A DNA stretch of 64,000 nucleotides from Patescibacteria group bacterium (GTDB lineage: Bacteria; Patescibacteria; ABY1; UBA10025; JAHIVO01), in NCBI GenBank assembly GCA_028718605.1, contig JAQULM010000001.1, positions 408,785 through 472,784 of the forward strand. Direction: 5' to 3'. A program made the position numbers and the translations under genes. Shown here piece by piece: positions 8,447 through 17,283 of the stretch (position 1 is the stretch's first letter; every line of letters starts with the position of its first letter). The notes under the pieces were generated by a model. The model did no database searches, was not told the origin of the DNA, and saw only the letters and a list, made by a program, of their open reading frames with translations.

Positions 8447-9715
8447 TTACTTTATCTGAATGGAATATACATTCGACGTATTCGCATCGATAAAATTCAA
8501 GTGTTTTTCATCTGCCGTCAGGAACACAGACGATACCGTATAATCACGCTGTCCGTCGTCAAACGCGGGTACGGCCAGCACCGTTGAGGTACCGGTGTTT
8601 GTATCAATTCGGTACATGACATCATTCGTATTCGTCGCTGTTTCTGGAACCAGGCCACTGCCCTCCGGCAGGCTCTGGGGCACCGCGCAATATGCAGCAT
8701 TTTCGAGCTTCGCGAACGCGCACTTCGTCGACCACGTGCGCAAACCGAGCCGCATATGGTTCGCGCCCGTCATATCACCTGATGAATCAACGAGATACAG
8801 CACCGGCTGGAAATCAGATTCGCTCGTAAACACGCTGTACAGGAGCTGTGTACCATCGGCAGACCATGTGCCTTCGAAACCGCGGCCATACGTCACGACG
8901 GATTTAAAATTTTCGCCAAAAAGCCCGATAGGATACACTTCCTGCGCTGTCGCATCGTTTGATTCGCGGTATAGGGCGAGTACCTGGCCGTTTGGGGACC
9001 AATTCACGTCTACATCTCTCTCTTTATCGCCGATCGGCTCAATAAGCTGCACTTCGGACCCGTCTGATTTTGAATAAGCGAGCCAGCGGTCACCCTCATC
9101 ATCCGATAAATTTTTGAAGCCGATCTTCGTTCCTGTTGGGTCAAACTCCGTATCATCCCATGTTTTCGGGAGCGTCACCTGCGTCTCATTCTCAAAATCA
9201 TACACAATCTTGCTGTCGTCCGGGAATGTGATGATTGCTTTATCCTGGGCTGGGGACCAATCAATCTCTTCGGCTTCAGGAAATGCCTTGTCCGACATTT
9301 CTGTTGCATTCCCGTTTTCATCGATAGTATAAAACTTGCCCCGCCGCTCATCATAGTAACGCATGCCTTTACCACTCAACGCAGGCTCCGCGGCTTTTAC
9401 ACTCCGTGACACTGCGGGTGTTGCGGTGGTTTCGCCGCCTCCAGCTATCGGCGTCACTCCGCCGGCGTTCACATTCTGAAGTGTCGGAATATTCACTGGA
9501 GCATTTGTGTTCGCAACATTCACCCGGTTCATGTTTCCGGTCCCATTAATTGATGGCAAGTTCCCGTTCAGAGCGCCATTGGTGGGTACATTCACGTTCT
9601 CATTTTCATTACCTGGCGCGAAAACATCTCTGCCGATAACAAAGTAAATGAGGGCGCCGAGTGCGATGATGAGAACAATAAAAGCGATGATTAAAAGTAC
9701 GCGCTTGGATTGCAT
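8447..9715 (-). CDS. Membrane-anchored TolB/PD40-like beta-propeller protein
   Basis: The 422-residue protein has one N-terminal membrane helix (about 7-27), an Asn/Thr/Gly-rich linker (about 35-95), then repeats with the PD40/TolB-like pattern W-S-P-x(2-4)-A (for example EIDWSPAQDKA, DVNWSPNGQVLA, GTWSADGTQLL). The repeats predict a beta-propeller outside the membrane. Propellers of this type usually mediate protein contacts; no catalytic residues are seen. It starts 4 nt after the stop of nothing else nearby and ends 4 nt before the transglycosylase gene, so the two are probably co-translated. A role as an external scaffold of the pilus-like apparatus is inferred from position only. Confidence 0.75.
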   Translation of the reverse strand: MQSKRVLLIIAFIVLIIALGALIYFVIGRDVFAPGNENENVNVPTNGALNGNLPSINGTGNMNRVNVANTNAPVNIPTLQNVNAGGVTPIAGGGETTATPAVSRSVKAAEPALSGKGMRYYDERRGKFYTIDENGNATEMSDKAFPEAEEIDWSPAQDKAIITFPDDSKIVYDFENETQVTLPKTWDDTEFDPTGTKIGFKNLSDDEGDRWLAYSKSDGSEVQLIEPIGDKERDVDVNWSPNGQVLALYRESNDATAQEVYPIGLFGENFKSVVTYGRGFEGTWSADGTQLLYSVFTSESDFQPVLYLVDSSGDMTGANHMRLGLRTWSTKCAFAKLENAAYCAVPQSLPEGSGLVPETATNTNDVMYRIDTNTGTSTVLAVPAFDDGQRDYTVSSVFLTADEKHLNFIDANTSNVYSIQIK

Positions 9716-9826
9716 ATAGTATAGTATTTATAATTTTTAATGAAGCACATACCCAAAGATTGGGGAGTCGATCGTATACGATTCAATAATTCTTTTTCTG
9801 CCGATTCAACATTCGGCGCATCAATT

Positions 9827-10945
9827 CTAATAGCAACGGGCTCCCTGAAATGCGCCAAGCAAATCTGGATCTCCTGGTTTCATGTCCTCGGCCGTAAAAA
9901 TATGGTATCCGTACTTCTCTTCGCCGCCAAACAGTATTAAGCAGCTCTTCTTATCGCCTTCGCACTCTTTACCAATCACCAACTTACCAGTAGGCCATGC
10001 ACCTTTGGCAATATATCCGCATGGCTCATTTCTTGTTACATGAGCATCACTTGTTTCCCCCTCATAATAGATCGGCCACGATTTAAATGCTCGAATCTCC
10101 TTACCCGCATCATTCGACATCGCAATACAAATCTCATCATCACTAGAATGCACGCCTTGGCATTCATCCTTGCCGTCTTTGTCCCAAATAAAGCCGCACG
10201 ATTGGTATATTCGCTCCATGCAAAAATTCATGCCTTCCCACTGTGCCGTGCACCGGGGAATGCCGGTAAACGGATCCCGCACACAATATTGCTCCTTAAG
10301 CTCGCAATCAGTGCCCTTGTAATAACAGCGTTTGCCTTTTAAATTGCCAGCCGAGGTGATTGTGCCCTCTGTGCCACAGGTTTCCTGAGGCAACGGCGGG
10401 TCTACGACCAAGCCTTGGCTGACATACTCTTCGCAAAAATCTTCTACCTGTTGAATTTTACCAACATCAAGCGTCCCCAATATCGTCAGATTTGGATTAA
10501 TAAAATACAGGATGCTGTACGACCCGAGCCCGATCAGGAGACCCATAAGGGCGCCAGTAATCGTATCTTTCGCTTCGGATAGCTTCTGGGGGTTGCCGAA
10601 CGAGATCACGTACTTTACGCCGCCGTACATCCCCATCACGGTCGCCAGGATGCCGATGACACCCATAAAATAAATGTACAAGCCGGCAATATAGCAGCCC
10701 ATATTCTTTACGTAGTGCCCGGTTGCGGTGCCATCGCCGGTCGCCAGATCAATGGTAACATTGGGTATGGCGATATTGACACGGATCGCACTCCCATCGT
10801 TCACGTCAGTCTGGGTAATCGCACAACTCGGATTAAACGTCGTAAGCCATGTTTGCGCGCTCGCTAAAAGCGGTGCGGACACAAGCACGACCGCAATGAT
10901 CAATCCCATGAATTTTCCTGCTTTTATCTTTTTCTCGGCGCGCAT
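9827..10945 (-). CDS. Type IV secretion pilin-like protein with Cys-rich tail
   Basis: The 372-residue product begins with a signal peptide (about 1-30) and carries the two-helix type IV secretion pilin module at about 86-150. Its core (GILATVMGMYGGVKYV and FGNPQKLSEAKD) matches the module of the protein at 6964 almost residue for residue. The remaining 220 residues form a Cys-rich extracellular region with about 16 Cys, suggesting disulfides or metal sites. VirB2/TrbC-like subunits form pili or channels; here the long tail makes it larger than a plain pilin. It lies between the propeller gene and the NTF2-like gene in the secretion operon. Confidence 0.75.
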   Translation of the reverse strand: MRAEKKIKAGKFMGLIIAVVLVSAPLLASAQTWLTTFNPSCAITQTDVNDGSAIRVNIAIPNVTIDLATGDGTATGHYVKNMGCYIAGLYIYFMGVIGILATVMGMYGGVKYVISFGNPQKLSEAKDTITGALMGLLIGLGSYSILYFINPNLTILGTLDVGKIQQVEDFCEEYVSQGLVVDPPLPQETCGTEGTITSAGNLKGKRCYYKGTDCELKEQYCVRDPFTGIPRCTAQWEGMNFCMERIYQSCGFIWDKDGKDECQGVHSSDDEICIAMSNDAGKEIRAFKSWPIYYEGETSDAHVTRNEPCGYIAKGAWPTGKLVIGKECEGDKKSCLILFGGEEKYGYHIFTAEDMKPGDPDLLGAFQGARCY

Positions 10946-10990
10946 ACCCGCACTTTGTATTTAAATACTATAGCCTTTCAAGATGTACTG

Positions 10991-11662
10991 CTACTCGTGT
11001 CCCTGTGACGGCAAGAGGTCATTGATGTTAATATTTGTGTTTGTCGAATTTGTATTTGCAGAAGGCGCTGCTGGTGTTATGCCTTCGCTGCCCCAGGTCG
11101 CTTCATCGACGAGCCAGGAGTTGCCTTCCTTCAAAAACTGAAGCTCGATATCCTGGTAGTACGTACCCTTGGCCGTGCCCTGCTCCGCACGCTGAGTGCT
11201 CAAAACGACATTTGCTCTCGTACCCGCAATTTCTACGTCCTTCGTCGAAACAACCTTGGTGAACACCGAAGCAAACGCAGTTTCGCCGCGAGCAAGCTGC
11301 ACGCGGATAAAGTCTTCGGAAACACTCTGCATCGTCGCAGTCATGTACGGCCGCAGGTCCAGAATATTCTGATATTTCGCTTCGCTGGAATAGCTCCCGT
11401 ATCGTTCAGTAAAAAAATTCGCGAGCCTGACGAGCGTCAGTTCTTCGGGATCCGCGTTTGTATTTTGCCCCGGGACTGCTGTGTTCACCGTTGAATTCAC
11501 GACTGGCACGGCACCGTTGGTATTCGTAACGGGGGCGGTATTATTCGTCGGTGTGTCGCCGTCCCTGAAAAACTGCCACCATACAAAAAATGCAATCACG
11601 AGAACGGCGCCCAGAGCGATAAGGATGATAATAAAATTTTTCCGCTTCTGTTCTTGATCCAT
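10991..11662 (-). CDS. Membrane-anchored protein, possibly VirB8/NTF2-like
   Basis: The 223-residue protein has a membrane helix at about 9-28, an Asn/Thr/Pro-rich linker to about residue 72, a folded domain of about 120 residues, and a second Asn-rich tail. The folded part has a helix rich in aromatic residues (ANFFTERYGSYS) followed by alternating beta strands, which resembles an NTF2-like fold as in VirB8 or conjugation scaffold proteins. Its place directly after the VirB4 ATPase gene fits that role. No diagnostic motif confirms the assignment; it remains an inference from topology and context. Confidence 0.55.
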   Translation of the reverse strand: MDQEQKRKNFIIILIALGAVLVIAFFVWWQFFRDGDTPTNNTAPVTNTNGAVPVVNSTVNTAVPGQNTNADPEELTLVRLANFFTERYGSYSSEAKYQNILDLRPYMTATMQSVSEDFIRVQLARGETAFASVFTKVVSTKDVEIAGTRANVVLSTQRAEQGTAKGTYYQDIELQFLKEGNSWLVDEATWGSEGITPAAPSANTNSTNTNININDLLPSQGHE

Positions 11663-11700
11663 AGGAAACTATTTTAGACAATTTTATACCAAAAGAGATG

Positions 11701-13602
11701 CTACTGTTGCTGTTGCTCTTCTTGCTCTTCCTGAGATTGCTCAAACTCCTTTTTCGCCTGCTCAATCTCCAAGAGCTGCCGCGGGTCGGACGTGATGATC
11801 TGGTCCTCAGTGTACGATGCCACAACCTTGATTGCCGCATGTTTCGCACCAGCAAAGAATATGCCTTCGCCGACTCCGCACTCGAGCAATAAATATTTTT
11901 CCCCTTCGGTGAGGAGGAATGTTTTTGCGATGAGATCGATGGAGGCTGGCGACTGCTTCATCAGGAGCTGGATTGCGGAATTCGTCACGATCGCCTGGCC
12001 ATACGGCGAACGGAGAAAGTCATTCACGTCCTGGGTAATCGTCGTAACGCCGAGATAGTATTTTCGGCAGCGCTTCACGAGGGCGTAAATGAACTTCGCC
12101 GACTCTTCCTGCTGCATAAGCCACCATGCTTCGTCGATTACCATGATGCGTTTTTTTAGCGCAGAACGCACGGTATTCCAGATATACGATACGATAAGGG
12201 AAATGCCGATCGGCTTCAACTCATCCTCCAGGTCACGAACCGAGAAGACAACAAGCTGGTTGTTCAGTTCAACGTTGGTCGGATTATTCAGTAAACCGGC
12301 AAACGTGCCTTCGGTGTACTTTTTCAGGCGCGTTACCAGCTCTTCGGCGCCAACCATGCCCTCAAGAACTTCTTCAAAATCCTTAAAGAGCGGCGGTTCA
12401 ACGCGCGTTAAGTCTGCATCCGCAGTAATATCTTTCTTCGCGTACGTTTCGATGAGCGCGCGGTCAATGATAGAATCTTCCTCGTGGGTAAAAGTACCGA
12501 GCATCAAGCGCAGGAGGCCTTTTAGGGTGATCACGGCGGAACGGATGATATCGGCGGTCTTTTCGTCTTTCCTGGTCGGCCGAGGCAGGTCAAATGGATT
12601 GATTTTGCTTTCTGAGCTCAATGAGATATTGATATAGGTACCACCGACAGCGTCAGACAAATACTTATACTCCATTTCAGGATCAATGACGATCACGTCC
12701 GTACCGAGCATCATGCTCCGCAAAATTTCAAGCTTGACCGCGTAACTCTTGCCGGCGCCGGAAGTAGCGAATACTACGCTGTTTGCATTCTGCAGGCTAA
12801 ACCGGTCAAAAAGAATCAAGCTGTTGTTGTGGCGATTAATGCCGTAGAGAATGCCGTTATCGCTCGTTAGTTCCGAGGAAATAAACGGAAATGACGATGC
12901 GCATGGCGATGAACTCATATTGAATCCGATTCCGAGCTCATCTTCGGCGATCGGGAGCGTCGAGGTGAATCCCTGCTCGGCCTGGTAAAATACGCGCTTC
13001 GTATACACGAGCCGCGACCCGAAGAATGATTCAACCTTCTCGGTAATTTTATCCAAATCTTCCTTCGACTTTGCGTACACTGTGATGTACAGCGCGTACT
13101 GGAAAAACCGCTCAACACCCTGCGTCAGGTCATCCCGTAATTTCTCGATATCACGGAGTGCCGTCTCGCGAATCGGGTCACGCGGCGCGCCCTTTTCCGC
13201 GTCAGCTAAAATCTGGGCTTCGAGGGTGCCTACTTTGTTCCGGAGCTGCTTCAGAATCACCTCAGCACCGATCGGGTAGAAAAACATCGATATGTCGAGC
13301 GGCACGTTGAGATTGATAATCGGCGCAAACCACCCAACGCGGATATATCGTGGGTACGTGACCACAAACATCGTACGGACAAACTGCGAACCAAGCTCAA
13401 GATAACGGGACTCGATCTTCATTGCAGCGGGCGCGATCAGGTCGCGGACCGTCACGACACCGCGGCGGTATACCTTTTCGGCCTCGATCAGGGTTTTTTT
13501 CTCCTCCAGCTGCTCCTGCTTCAAACGCTCCTGCTCTTCGGGAGACAGATCAGGAGCCGCCTCGGTCGGGATTGCCTTTCTGGATTTAAATAGCTCTACC
13601 AT
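11701..13602 (-). CDS. VirB4/TraC-type secretion ATPase
   Basis: The 633-residue protein has the motor architecture of VirB4/TraC, the ATPase that energises type IV secretion and pilus assembly at the inner face of the membrane. Walker A is ATSGAGKSY (279-287); a Walker B block VIDEAWW follows near residue 495; the conserved TTITQDVNDF block is present. The N-terminal 270 residues match the VirB4 middle region (CagE/TrbE-like), while the extreme N-terminal part seems to be a separate gene (13608). The C-terminus ends in an unusual acidic Gln-rich tail. The start is 5 nt after the stop of the upstream gene. Family is certain; the substrate is unknown. Confidence 0.9.
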   Translation of the reverse strand: MVELFKSRKAIPTEAAPDLSPEEQERLKQEQLEEKKTLIEAEKVYRRGVVTVRDLIAPAAMKIESRYLELGSQFVRTMFVVTYPRYIRVGWFAPIINLNVPLDISMFFYPIGAEVILKQLRNKVGTLEAQILADAEKGAPRDPIRETALRDIEKLRDDLTQGVERFFQYALYITVYAKSKEDLDKITEKVESFFGSRLVYTKRVFYQAEQGFTSTLPIAEDELGIGFNMSSSPCASSFPFISSELTSDNGILYGINRHNNSLILFDRFSLQNANSVVFATSGAGKSYAVKLEILRSMMLGTDVIVIDPEMEYKYLSDAVGGTYINISLSSESKINPFDLPRPTRKDEKTADIIRSAVITLKGLLRLMLGTFTHEEDSIIDRALIETYAKKDITADADLTRVEPPLFKDFEEVLEGMVGAEELVTRLKKYTEGTFAGLLNNPTNVELNNQLVVFSVRDLEDELKPIGISLIVSYIWNTVRSALKKRIMVIDEAWWLMQQEESAKFIYALVKRCRKYYLGVTTITQDVNDFLRSPYGQAIVTNSAIQLLMKQSPASIDLIAKTFLLTEGEKYLLLECGVGEGIFFAGAKHAAIKVVASYTEDQIITSDPRQLLEIEQAKKEFEQSQEEQEEQQQQ

Positions 13603-13607
13603 GATTT

Positions 13608-14297
13608 TTATTCGAGATTCAGCTTATTTATATCATCCAAGCGCTGCTGGTCATATGTATCGGGATTGTACGTATTGTAGTACAGCTCAATCAACCCCTG
13701 CGTATCAAGGACGGCCGCTTTGAGCCCGATTGAACTCAGTCCATCGATGATGTATTCCAACCGCTTCGCAAGTTCGATGCGGTTCTTCTCAAACTTTTTC
13801 TGCTTGATGCTGATAACAGTAGTTGGCGACGCGGCTTCCTTCAGTCGCGCAAGGAAACCTTTTGACCGGATTGATCCGCCGGTATACGGCACAATAATAT
13901 AAAACCGTTTGCTCATAATATCGGCGAGCGACACAAGCTCGGCTACATACTGGCGATACTCACGCGTCTGGACTTTCAGAAGTTCGTTTGTCTGCTCCTT
14001 CTCGATCGCTTTCAAGCGGTCAAGGTAGTCATCGATATTCAGTTTGCGTGACTGGATGACGATTTGGAGCGGAAAATCAAGCGTATTGAGAAACTGAATA
14101 TACCCCTGGATGACCGCGTTTTGTTCGTCTTCGGACTTCAGCGCGAAATTGATGGACGAAACGAGAATGATGCCGCGAAGCGTACCGTCCTTGAGAATAA
14201 CGGTATCGTCCCGTATCTCGAGGATCGGCAAATACTGCTGCGTCGATGGCCGATGCAGCGGCTTCCTAATTTTATCCTGCTGTTTCTTCTCTGCCAT
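13608..14297 (-). CDS. Separate N-terminal domain of a VirB4/TraC-like ATPase
   Basis: The 229-residue soluble protein resembles the N-terminal domain of TraC/VirB4 proteins: a beta-rich opening (LEIRDDTVILKDG, then GIILVSSINF) followed by a helix with QLNIDDYLDRL-like spacing and strands of the FYIIVPYTGG type. It has no P-loop. It ends 5 nt before the VirB4 motor gene, so the two are probably co-translated and assemble into one split ATPase. The longest frame starts with GTG at 14354 inside the PrgI gene; I prefer the ATG at 14297, which removes that 41-nt overlap and begins right before the conserved part. Confidence 0.7.
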   Translation of the reverse strand: MAEKKQQDKIRKPLHRPSTQQYLPILEIRDDTVILKDGTLRGIILVSSINFALKSEDEQNAVIQGYIQFLNTLDFPLQIVIQSRKLNIDDYLDRLKAIEKEQTNELLKVQTREYRQYVAELVSLADIMSKRFYIIVPYTGGSIRSKGFLARLKEAASPTTVISIKQKKFEKNRIELAKRLEYIIDGLSSIGLKAAVLDTQGLIELYYNTYNPDTYDQQRLDDINKLNLE

Positions 14298-14313
14298 AAA
14301 AGCGTCCGTTGGT

Positions 14314-14748
14314 TTATTCCTGCTCAGGCGGCTCAATTTCTTCGTTATATGCACCGCCAGTATCCACGACGAGTGAAAGCTGGTTCAGCCGGGACAGGGT
14401 CAATTTCTTCTTCGGAACCGGCGGTTTAGGCTTCTCTTGTTTTTCCTCTTTGATGCGCTGTATGACTATTTCCTTGTTCCAAGTCTTCAGAATCGGGCGC
14501 CGCGCGGTCTGCAGCATATTGAGAAGAAAATAGTGGAACGGCCGGCCATTAATTTTCAGGAAAGCGAAAACGCCGGTCAGCGCAAAAATCATTATCCCCT
14601 CGATTGCTGCCATCCAGAATGTGGCGAGCTTGAATACGATAAAAATCAAGCCGGCGCCGACTAAAAAGATAAGAAACTGCCGGACCGTCAACGGACCGAT
14701 AATCTTTCCTTCAACGTCCAGGAATTGGGGCACAACAAACTGCTGCAT
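14314..14748 (-). CDS. PrgI-family membrane protein
   Basis: The 144-residue protein begins with a short beta-prone stretch (QQFVVPQFLDVE) and then has two adjacent hydrophobic helices (about 22-40 and 48-64) before a cytoplasmic tail with a proline-rich basic segment. This matches the PrgI family, small two-helix proteins found beside VirB4/TraC genes in conjugation-like loci of Gram-positive and CPR bacteria. It probably anchors the ATPase to the membrane channel. The gene starts 5 nt after the stop of the proline-rich gene and belongs to the same operon. Confidence 0.75.
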   Translation of the reverse strand: MQQFVVPQFLDVEGKIIGPLTVRQFLIFLVGAGLIFIVFKLATFWMAAIEGIMIFALTGVFAFLKINGRPFHYFLLNMLQTARRPILKTWNKEIVIQRIKEEKQEKPKPPVPKKKLTLSRLNQLSLVVDTGGAYNEEIEPPEQE

Positions 14749-14753
14749 ATGAA

Positions 14754-16139
14754 TTACACGCCGAGCGTGCTATTTAAATTATTGATCGCGAGGAATTCTT
14801 CCATAAGAAGCGTCGGATGATTTTCCTGTGCGCGTCTCGTGAGTATCTGCTCAATTGACCGATTCGTGTCAATGCTCTCTCGGCCGATATCAATATAAAG
14901 TTTGAATACGGGCGCGAGTTTCCATGCGCCAACCCCCTCGCTCCGGCGCTGATATGAATCTTCTTCGAGGAGATCAATTTTCTCCAACACTTTCTCCGCG
15001 GACTCCTGTGGATTTGTGCCGAGCCTTCTAAATTCCTTCAAATCAATTTCCCCAATTTCCTCAACAGGACCGACAATGTGCATCGGTTGGCGAATATCTA
15101 CCATCTGGGGACGGTCAGGCTCGATCGATGACGGGATTGGTGTGCGCTTCGGCAGCTCTTCGGGTGAACGCGCGTAAAGCGATACGGCTTCTGCGCTCAT
15201 GGGTTGGACCGGCTGTGGCGCCGGTACGGCAGGCGTTTCCTCAATGGGCACTGAACGCGCTGGGGCAACTGGCTCGACAGGCAACGGAGTTACGGATTGA
15301 AGAGCAGGTGGTTTGACTGGTGCAACCTGCTGTGCCGGCTCTGGCGGGATCTGTTCGACAGAAGGAACAAATGGTTTTGGAAGTTCTTTCTTCACTTCGC
15401 CGGGTTTCGGAACAAACGCCGGTGGCGTTGGTGCAAACATGCCTCCCTGCCCGACGAGGTCCACGCCCCATTTCTTGAGGTTCGCCCGTGGTGCTTCTGC
15501 CGTTCGAGGCTGCGCGGCGACGGCGACGCCCGCCTCATGGAACACAGCTGCCCTTTGTTCCGCAAGGTTGAGCACACGATCCGCCTCGGCTGATGATAAC
15601 TCTATTCCGCCAATTTTTTTCGGCCGCATGAGCACTTCCCGCGCCTCAATGGACGTCCTGATATCACGCAGGCGCGATTCGAGTACCTTTGAAAACCTCT
15701 TTATCAAGAGATCGTCTTCGAGCCGTACGCCGCTCTCACGAAGGATTTCCTCAATGGCTGTATTGAGGGCTACGGTGGCAGCCAGCTGCGGAGCTCCGCC
15801 CATTGCTTCGAGATCACGGGCATGCTGCTCGATTTCCTCAATATCCTCCGGCTCCAAGTTGAGCGGCGCCTTCCCTGCCGACATAACGGGCATTGGCCGC
15901 GGTGCTATTGCCGCGGATGGGGCGGGTTTCTGCGGCACAAACAGAGGGGGTGTAACAGGCGGCATGGGAGGTTTCGGAAGCGGTTCCGGAGCAGGCGGCT
16001 CACGGCGGGCGGGAACCGCGGTTTTCGGTACTGTTACGTCAACGATCTGCCCGTCCTCGACTTTTTTGAATTGGCCGCTTTTATCGCGTATCAAAAAACT
16101 CTGCGATAGATCAGAATTGTTTGGATCATTCACGTCCAT
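14754..16139 (-). CDS. Proline-rich secretion-locus protein of unknown function
   Basis: The 461-residue protein has no signal peptide or membrane helix. Residues about 30-90 and 235-330 are Pro/Ala/Val-rich and probably disordered. Between them is an acidic helical block (about 94-200) and at the C-terminus a helical block of about 90 residues. The first 14 bases of the gene overlap the end of the ATP-grasp gene upstream and its stop is 5 nt before PrgI, so it is tightly embedded in the operon. A cytoplasmic adaptor or regulator of the secretion machine is a fair guess from context; I do not recognise the family. Confidence 0.65.
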   Translation of the reverse strand: MDVNDPNNSDLSQSFLIRDKSGQFKKVEDGQIVDVTVPKTAVPARREPPAPEPLPKPPMPPVTPPLFVPQKPAPSAAIAPRPMPVMSAGKAPLNLEPEDIEEIEQHARDLEAMGGAPQLAATVALNTAIEEILRESGVRLEDDLLIKRFSKVLESRLRDIRTSIEAREVLMRPKKIGGIELSSAEADRVLNLAEQRAAVFHEAGVAVAAQPRTAEAPRANLKKWGVDLVGQGGMFAPTPPAFVPKPGEVKKELPKPFVPSVEQIPPEPAQQVAPVKPPALQSVTPLPVEPVAPARSVPIEETPAVPAPQPVQPMSAEAVSLYARSPEELPKRTPIPSSIEPDRPQMVDIRQPMHIVGPVEEIGEIDLKEFRRLGTNPQESAEKVLEKIDLLEEDSYQRRSEGVGAWKLAPVFKLYIDIGRESIDTNRSIEQILTRRAQENHPTLLMEEFLAINNLNSTLGV

Positions 16140-17085
16140 GCAAGAGAGTAGTTATTGGTCTCGTTTGAGTAATATATATCTTTTTCTTCTCGATAGCCCA
16201 CTCGATATCCTGAGGGCATCGATAATGCGCCTCAATCCGCTTGCACATGCGGGCGAGCTCGACTATCTGCGAACCAGTGAGGACTTGCGCGTCCTGGAGT
16301 TTCCGGGGTAGGCGGACAGTTTTGGTGCCGGCACCCGGTTTCCGGATAATCATTTTCTCCTGTGTCGAAACGTTAACGTCAAGAATTACTTCATCTTCTT
16401 TGTCGATAATGTACGTATCAGGGGTAATCATGCCCGATACAATCGCTTCGCCGAGGCCGAATCCTGCTTCGATAACCATTTGTTTCCGGTCCTTCGTGAC
16501 CGGGTGGGCAGTGAAGCAGACCCCGGATACCTGCGAATTCACCATTTTCTGCACAACAACTGCGACGCTGACTTTTGTTTTGTGAAGTTTCCTTTCGTAC
16601 CGATAGAAAATCGCCCGGGGCGTGAATAGGGATGACCAGCAGCTTTTAACTGCCCCAAATAGCTTCTGCTGAGTAATAAATAAATATGTTTCGAGCTCGC
16701 CTGCCCAGGATGCGATTGAAGAATCCTCTGCGGTTGCCGAGGACCTGACGGCAACGTATGGGGCGCGGAGTTTTCGGAACATTTGCAAGACTTCTTTCTT
16801 GAGGTCACCCGGGAAACGGGCGTCATGAATCAAATCGCGTATCTCATGAGAAAAACGGTCAACCGACGTAAGGTCCCGATGATTCAGGCGGTCAAGCCCT
16901 GCGTCTATCTCAACACCAATATCGGTCTCCTCGAGAAAACGTTCAAATGCAGGCGCGAGAATCACAAACCCCGGCGGTACCGGGATCCCACTCTGTACCA
17001 TTTCGCCAAGATTCGCTCCTTTTCCGCCAGCGACACTTACACTTTTTTTTGATAATTCCGAGAAAGAAGATACGTACGTAAACAT
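16126..17085 (-). CDS. Stand-alone ATP-grasp domain of the PEP synthase/PPDK/RPH family
   Basis: The 319-residue protein is exactly the N-terminal nucleotide-binding domain of PEP synthase, pyruvate phosphate dikinase and rifampicin phosphotransferase. It has GGKGANLGEM (20-29), GIPVPPGFV, VRSSATAEDS, QKMVNSQVSGV, the Glu block VIEAGFGLGEAIVSG, and the closing DIEWAI...TQTRPI. In those enzymes it uses ATP to phosphorylate a His on a swivelling domain. That domain and the TIM barrel are missing here; six swivel-domain proteins are encoded 4-18 kb away. It is the promoter-proximal gene of the secretion operon, behind a strong promoter. Catalytic residues look intact. Partnership with the swivel proteins is inferred. 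Confidence 0.88.
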   Translation of the reverse strand: MFTYVSSFSELSKKSVSVAGGKGANLGEMVQSGIPVPPGFVILAPAFERFLEETDIGVEIDAGLDRLNHRDLTSVDRFSHEIRDLIHDARFPGDLKKEVLQMFRKLRAPYVAVRSSATAEDSSIASWAGELETYLFITQQKLFGAVKSCWSSLFTPRAIFYRYERKLHKTKVSVAVVVQKMVNSQVSGVCFTAHPVTKDRKQMVIEAGFGLGEAIVSGMITPDTYIIDKEDEVILDVNVSTQEKMIIRKPGAGTKTVRLPRKLQDAQVLTGSQIVELARMCKRIEAHYRCPQDIEWAIEKKKIYITQTRPITTLLHGRE

Positions 17086-17124
17086 GCGATTGGTTTCAGA
17101 TACGGCTCCGCAATCGAGCTTAAA

Positions 17125-17153
17125 AAGTCGTGTTATTAAATGACTTTTTCTTT
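17125..17153 (-). promoter_or_regulatory. Hairpin in the leader of the secretion operon
   Basis: An 8-bp perfect repeat AAAAAGTC / GACTTTTT with a 12-nt loop lies between the operon promoter and the first start codon. On the plus strand it is followed by CTTT, so it may instead act as a weak terminator for plus-strand readthrough. Confidence 0.35.
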
Positions 17154-17168
17154 AATGTAAGTGGCTTC

Positions 17169-17197
17169 ATTATAGCATAATTTTTCAAGAAAATCAA
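17169..17197 (-). promoter_or_regulatory. Promoter of the first secretion operon
   Basis: On the minus strand TTGATT (17197-17192) is followed after 17 nt by TATAAT (17174-17169), with TGC just before the -10 (extended -10). It would give a leader of about 75 nt ahead of the ATP-grasp gene at 17085. Confidence 0.7.
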
Positions 17198-17270
17198 ACC
17201 ATCTCCCGTACGTTTCTGTAATTTATCTGGCGGCGAATGTACTTGAAAAAACAGCAAAAAAATGGTATTT

Positions 17271-17276
17271 TATAAT
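17271..17276 (+). promoter_or_regulatory. -10 box placing transcription start at the ATG
   Basis: A perfect TATAAT ends only 7 nt before the ATG at 17284, so the mRNA would begin at or next to the start codon (leaderless). A -35 is weak: TTGAAA at 17243-17248 is 22 nt away. Confidence 0.45.
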
Positions 17277-17283
17277 CAACAAT

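Noticed and set aside
15313..16311. 332-codon plus-strand open frame across the proline-rich gene
   Set aside because: Antisense to a tightly packed operon gene; Ser/Gly-rich low-complexity reading caused by the Pro/Ala-rich codons of the other strand.
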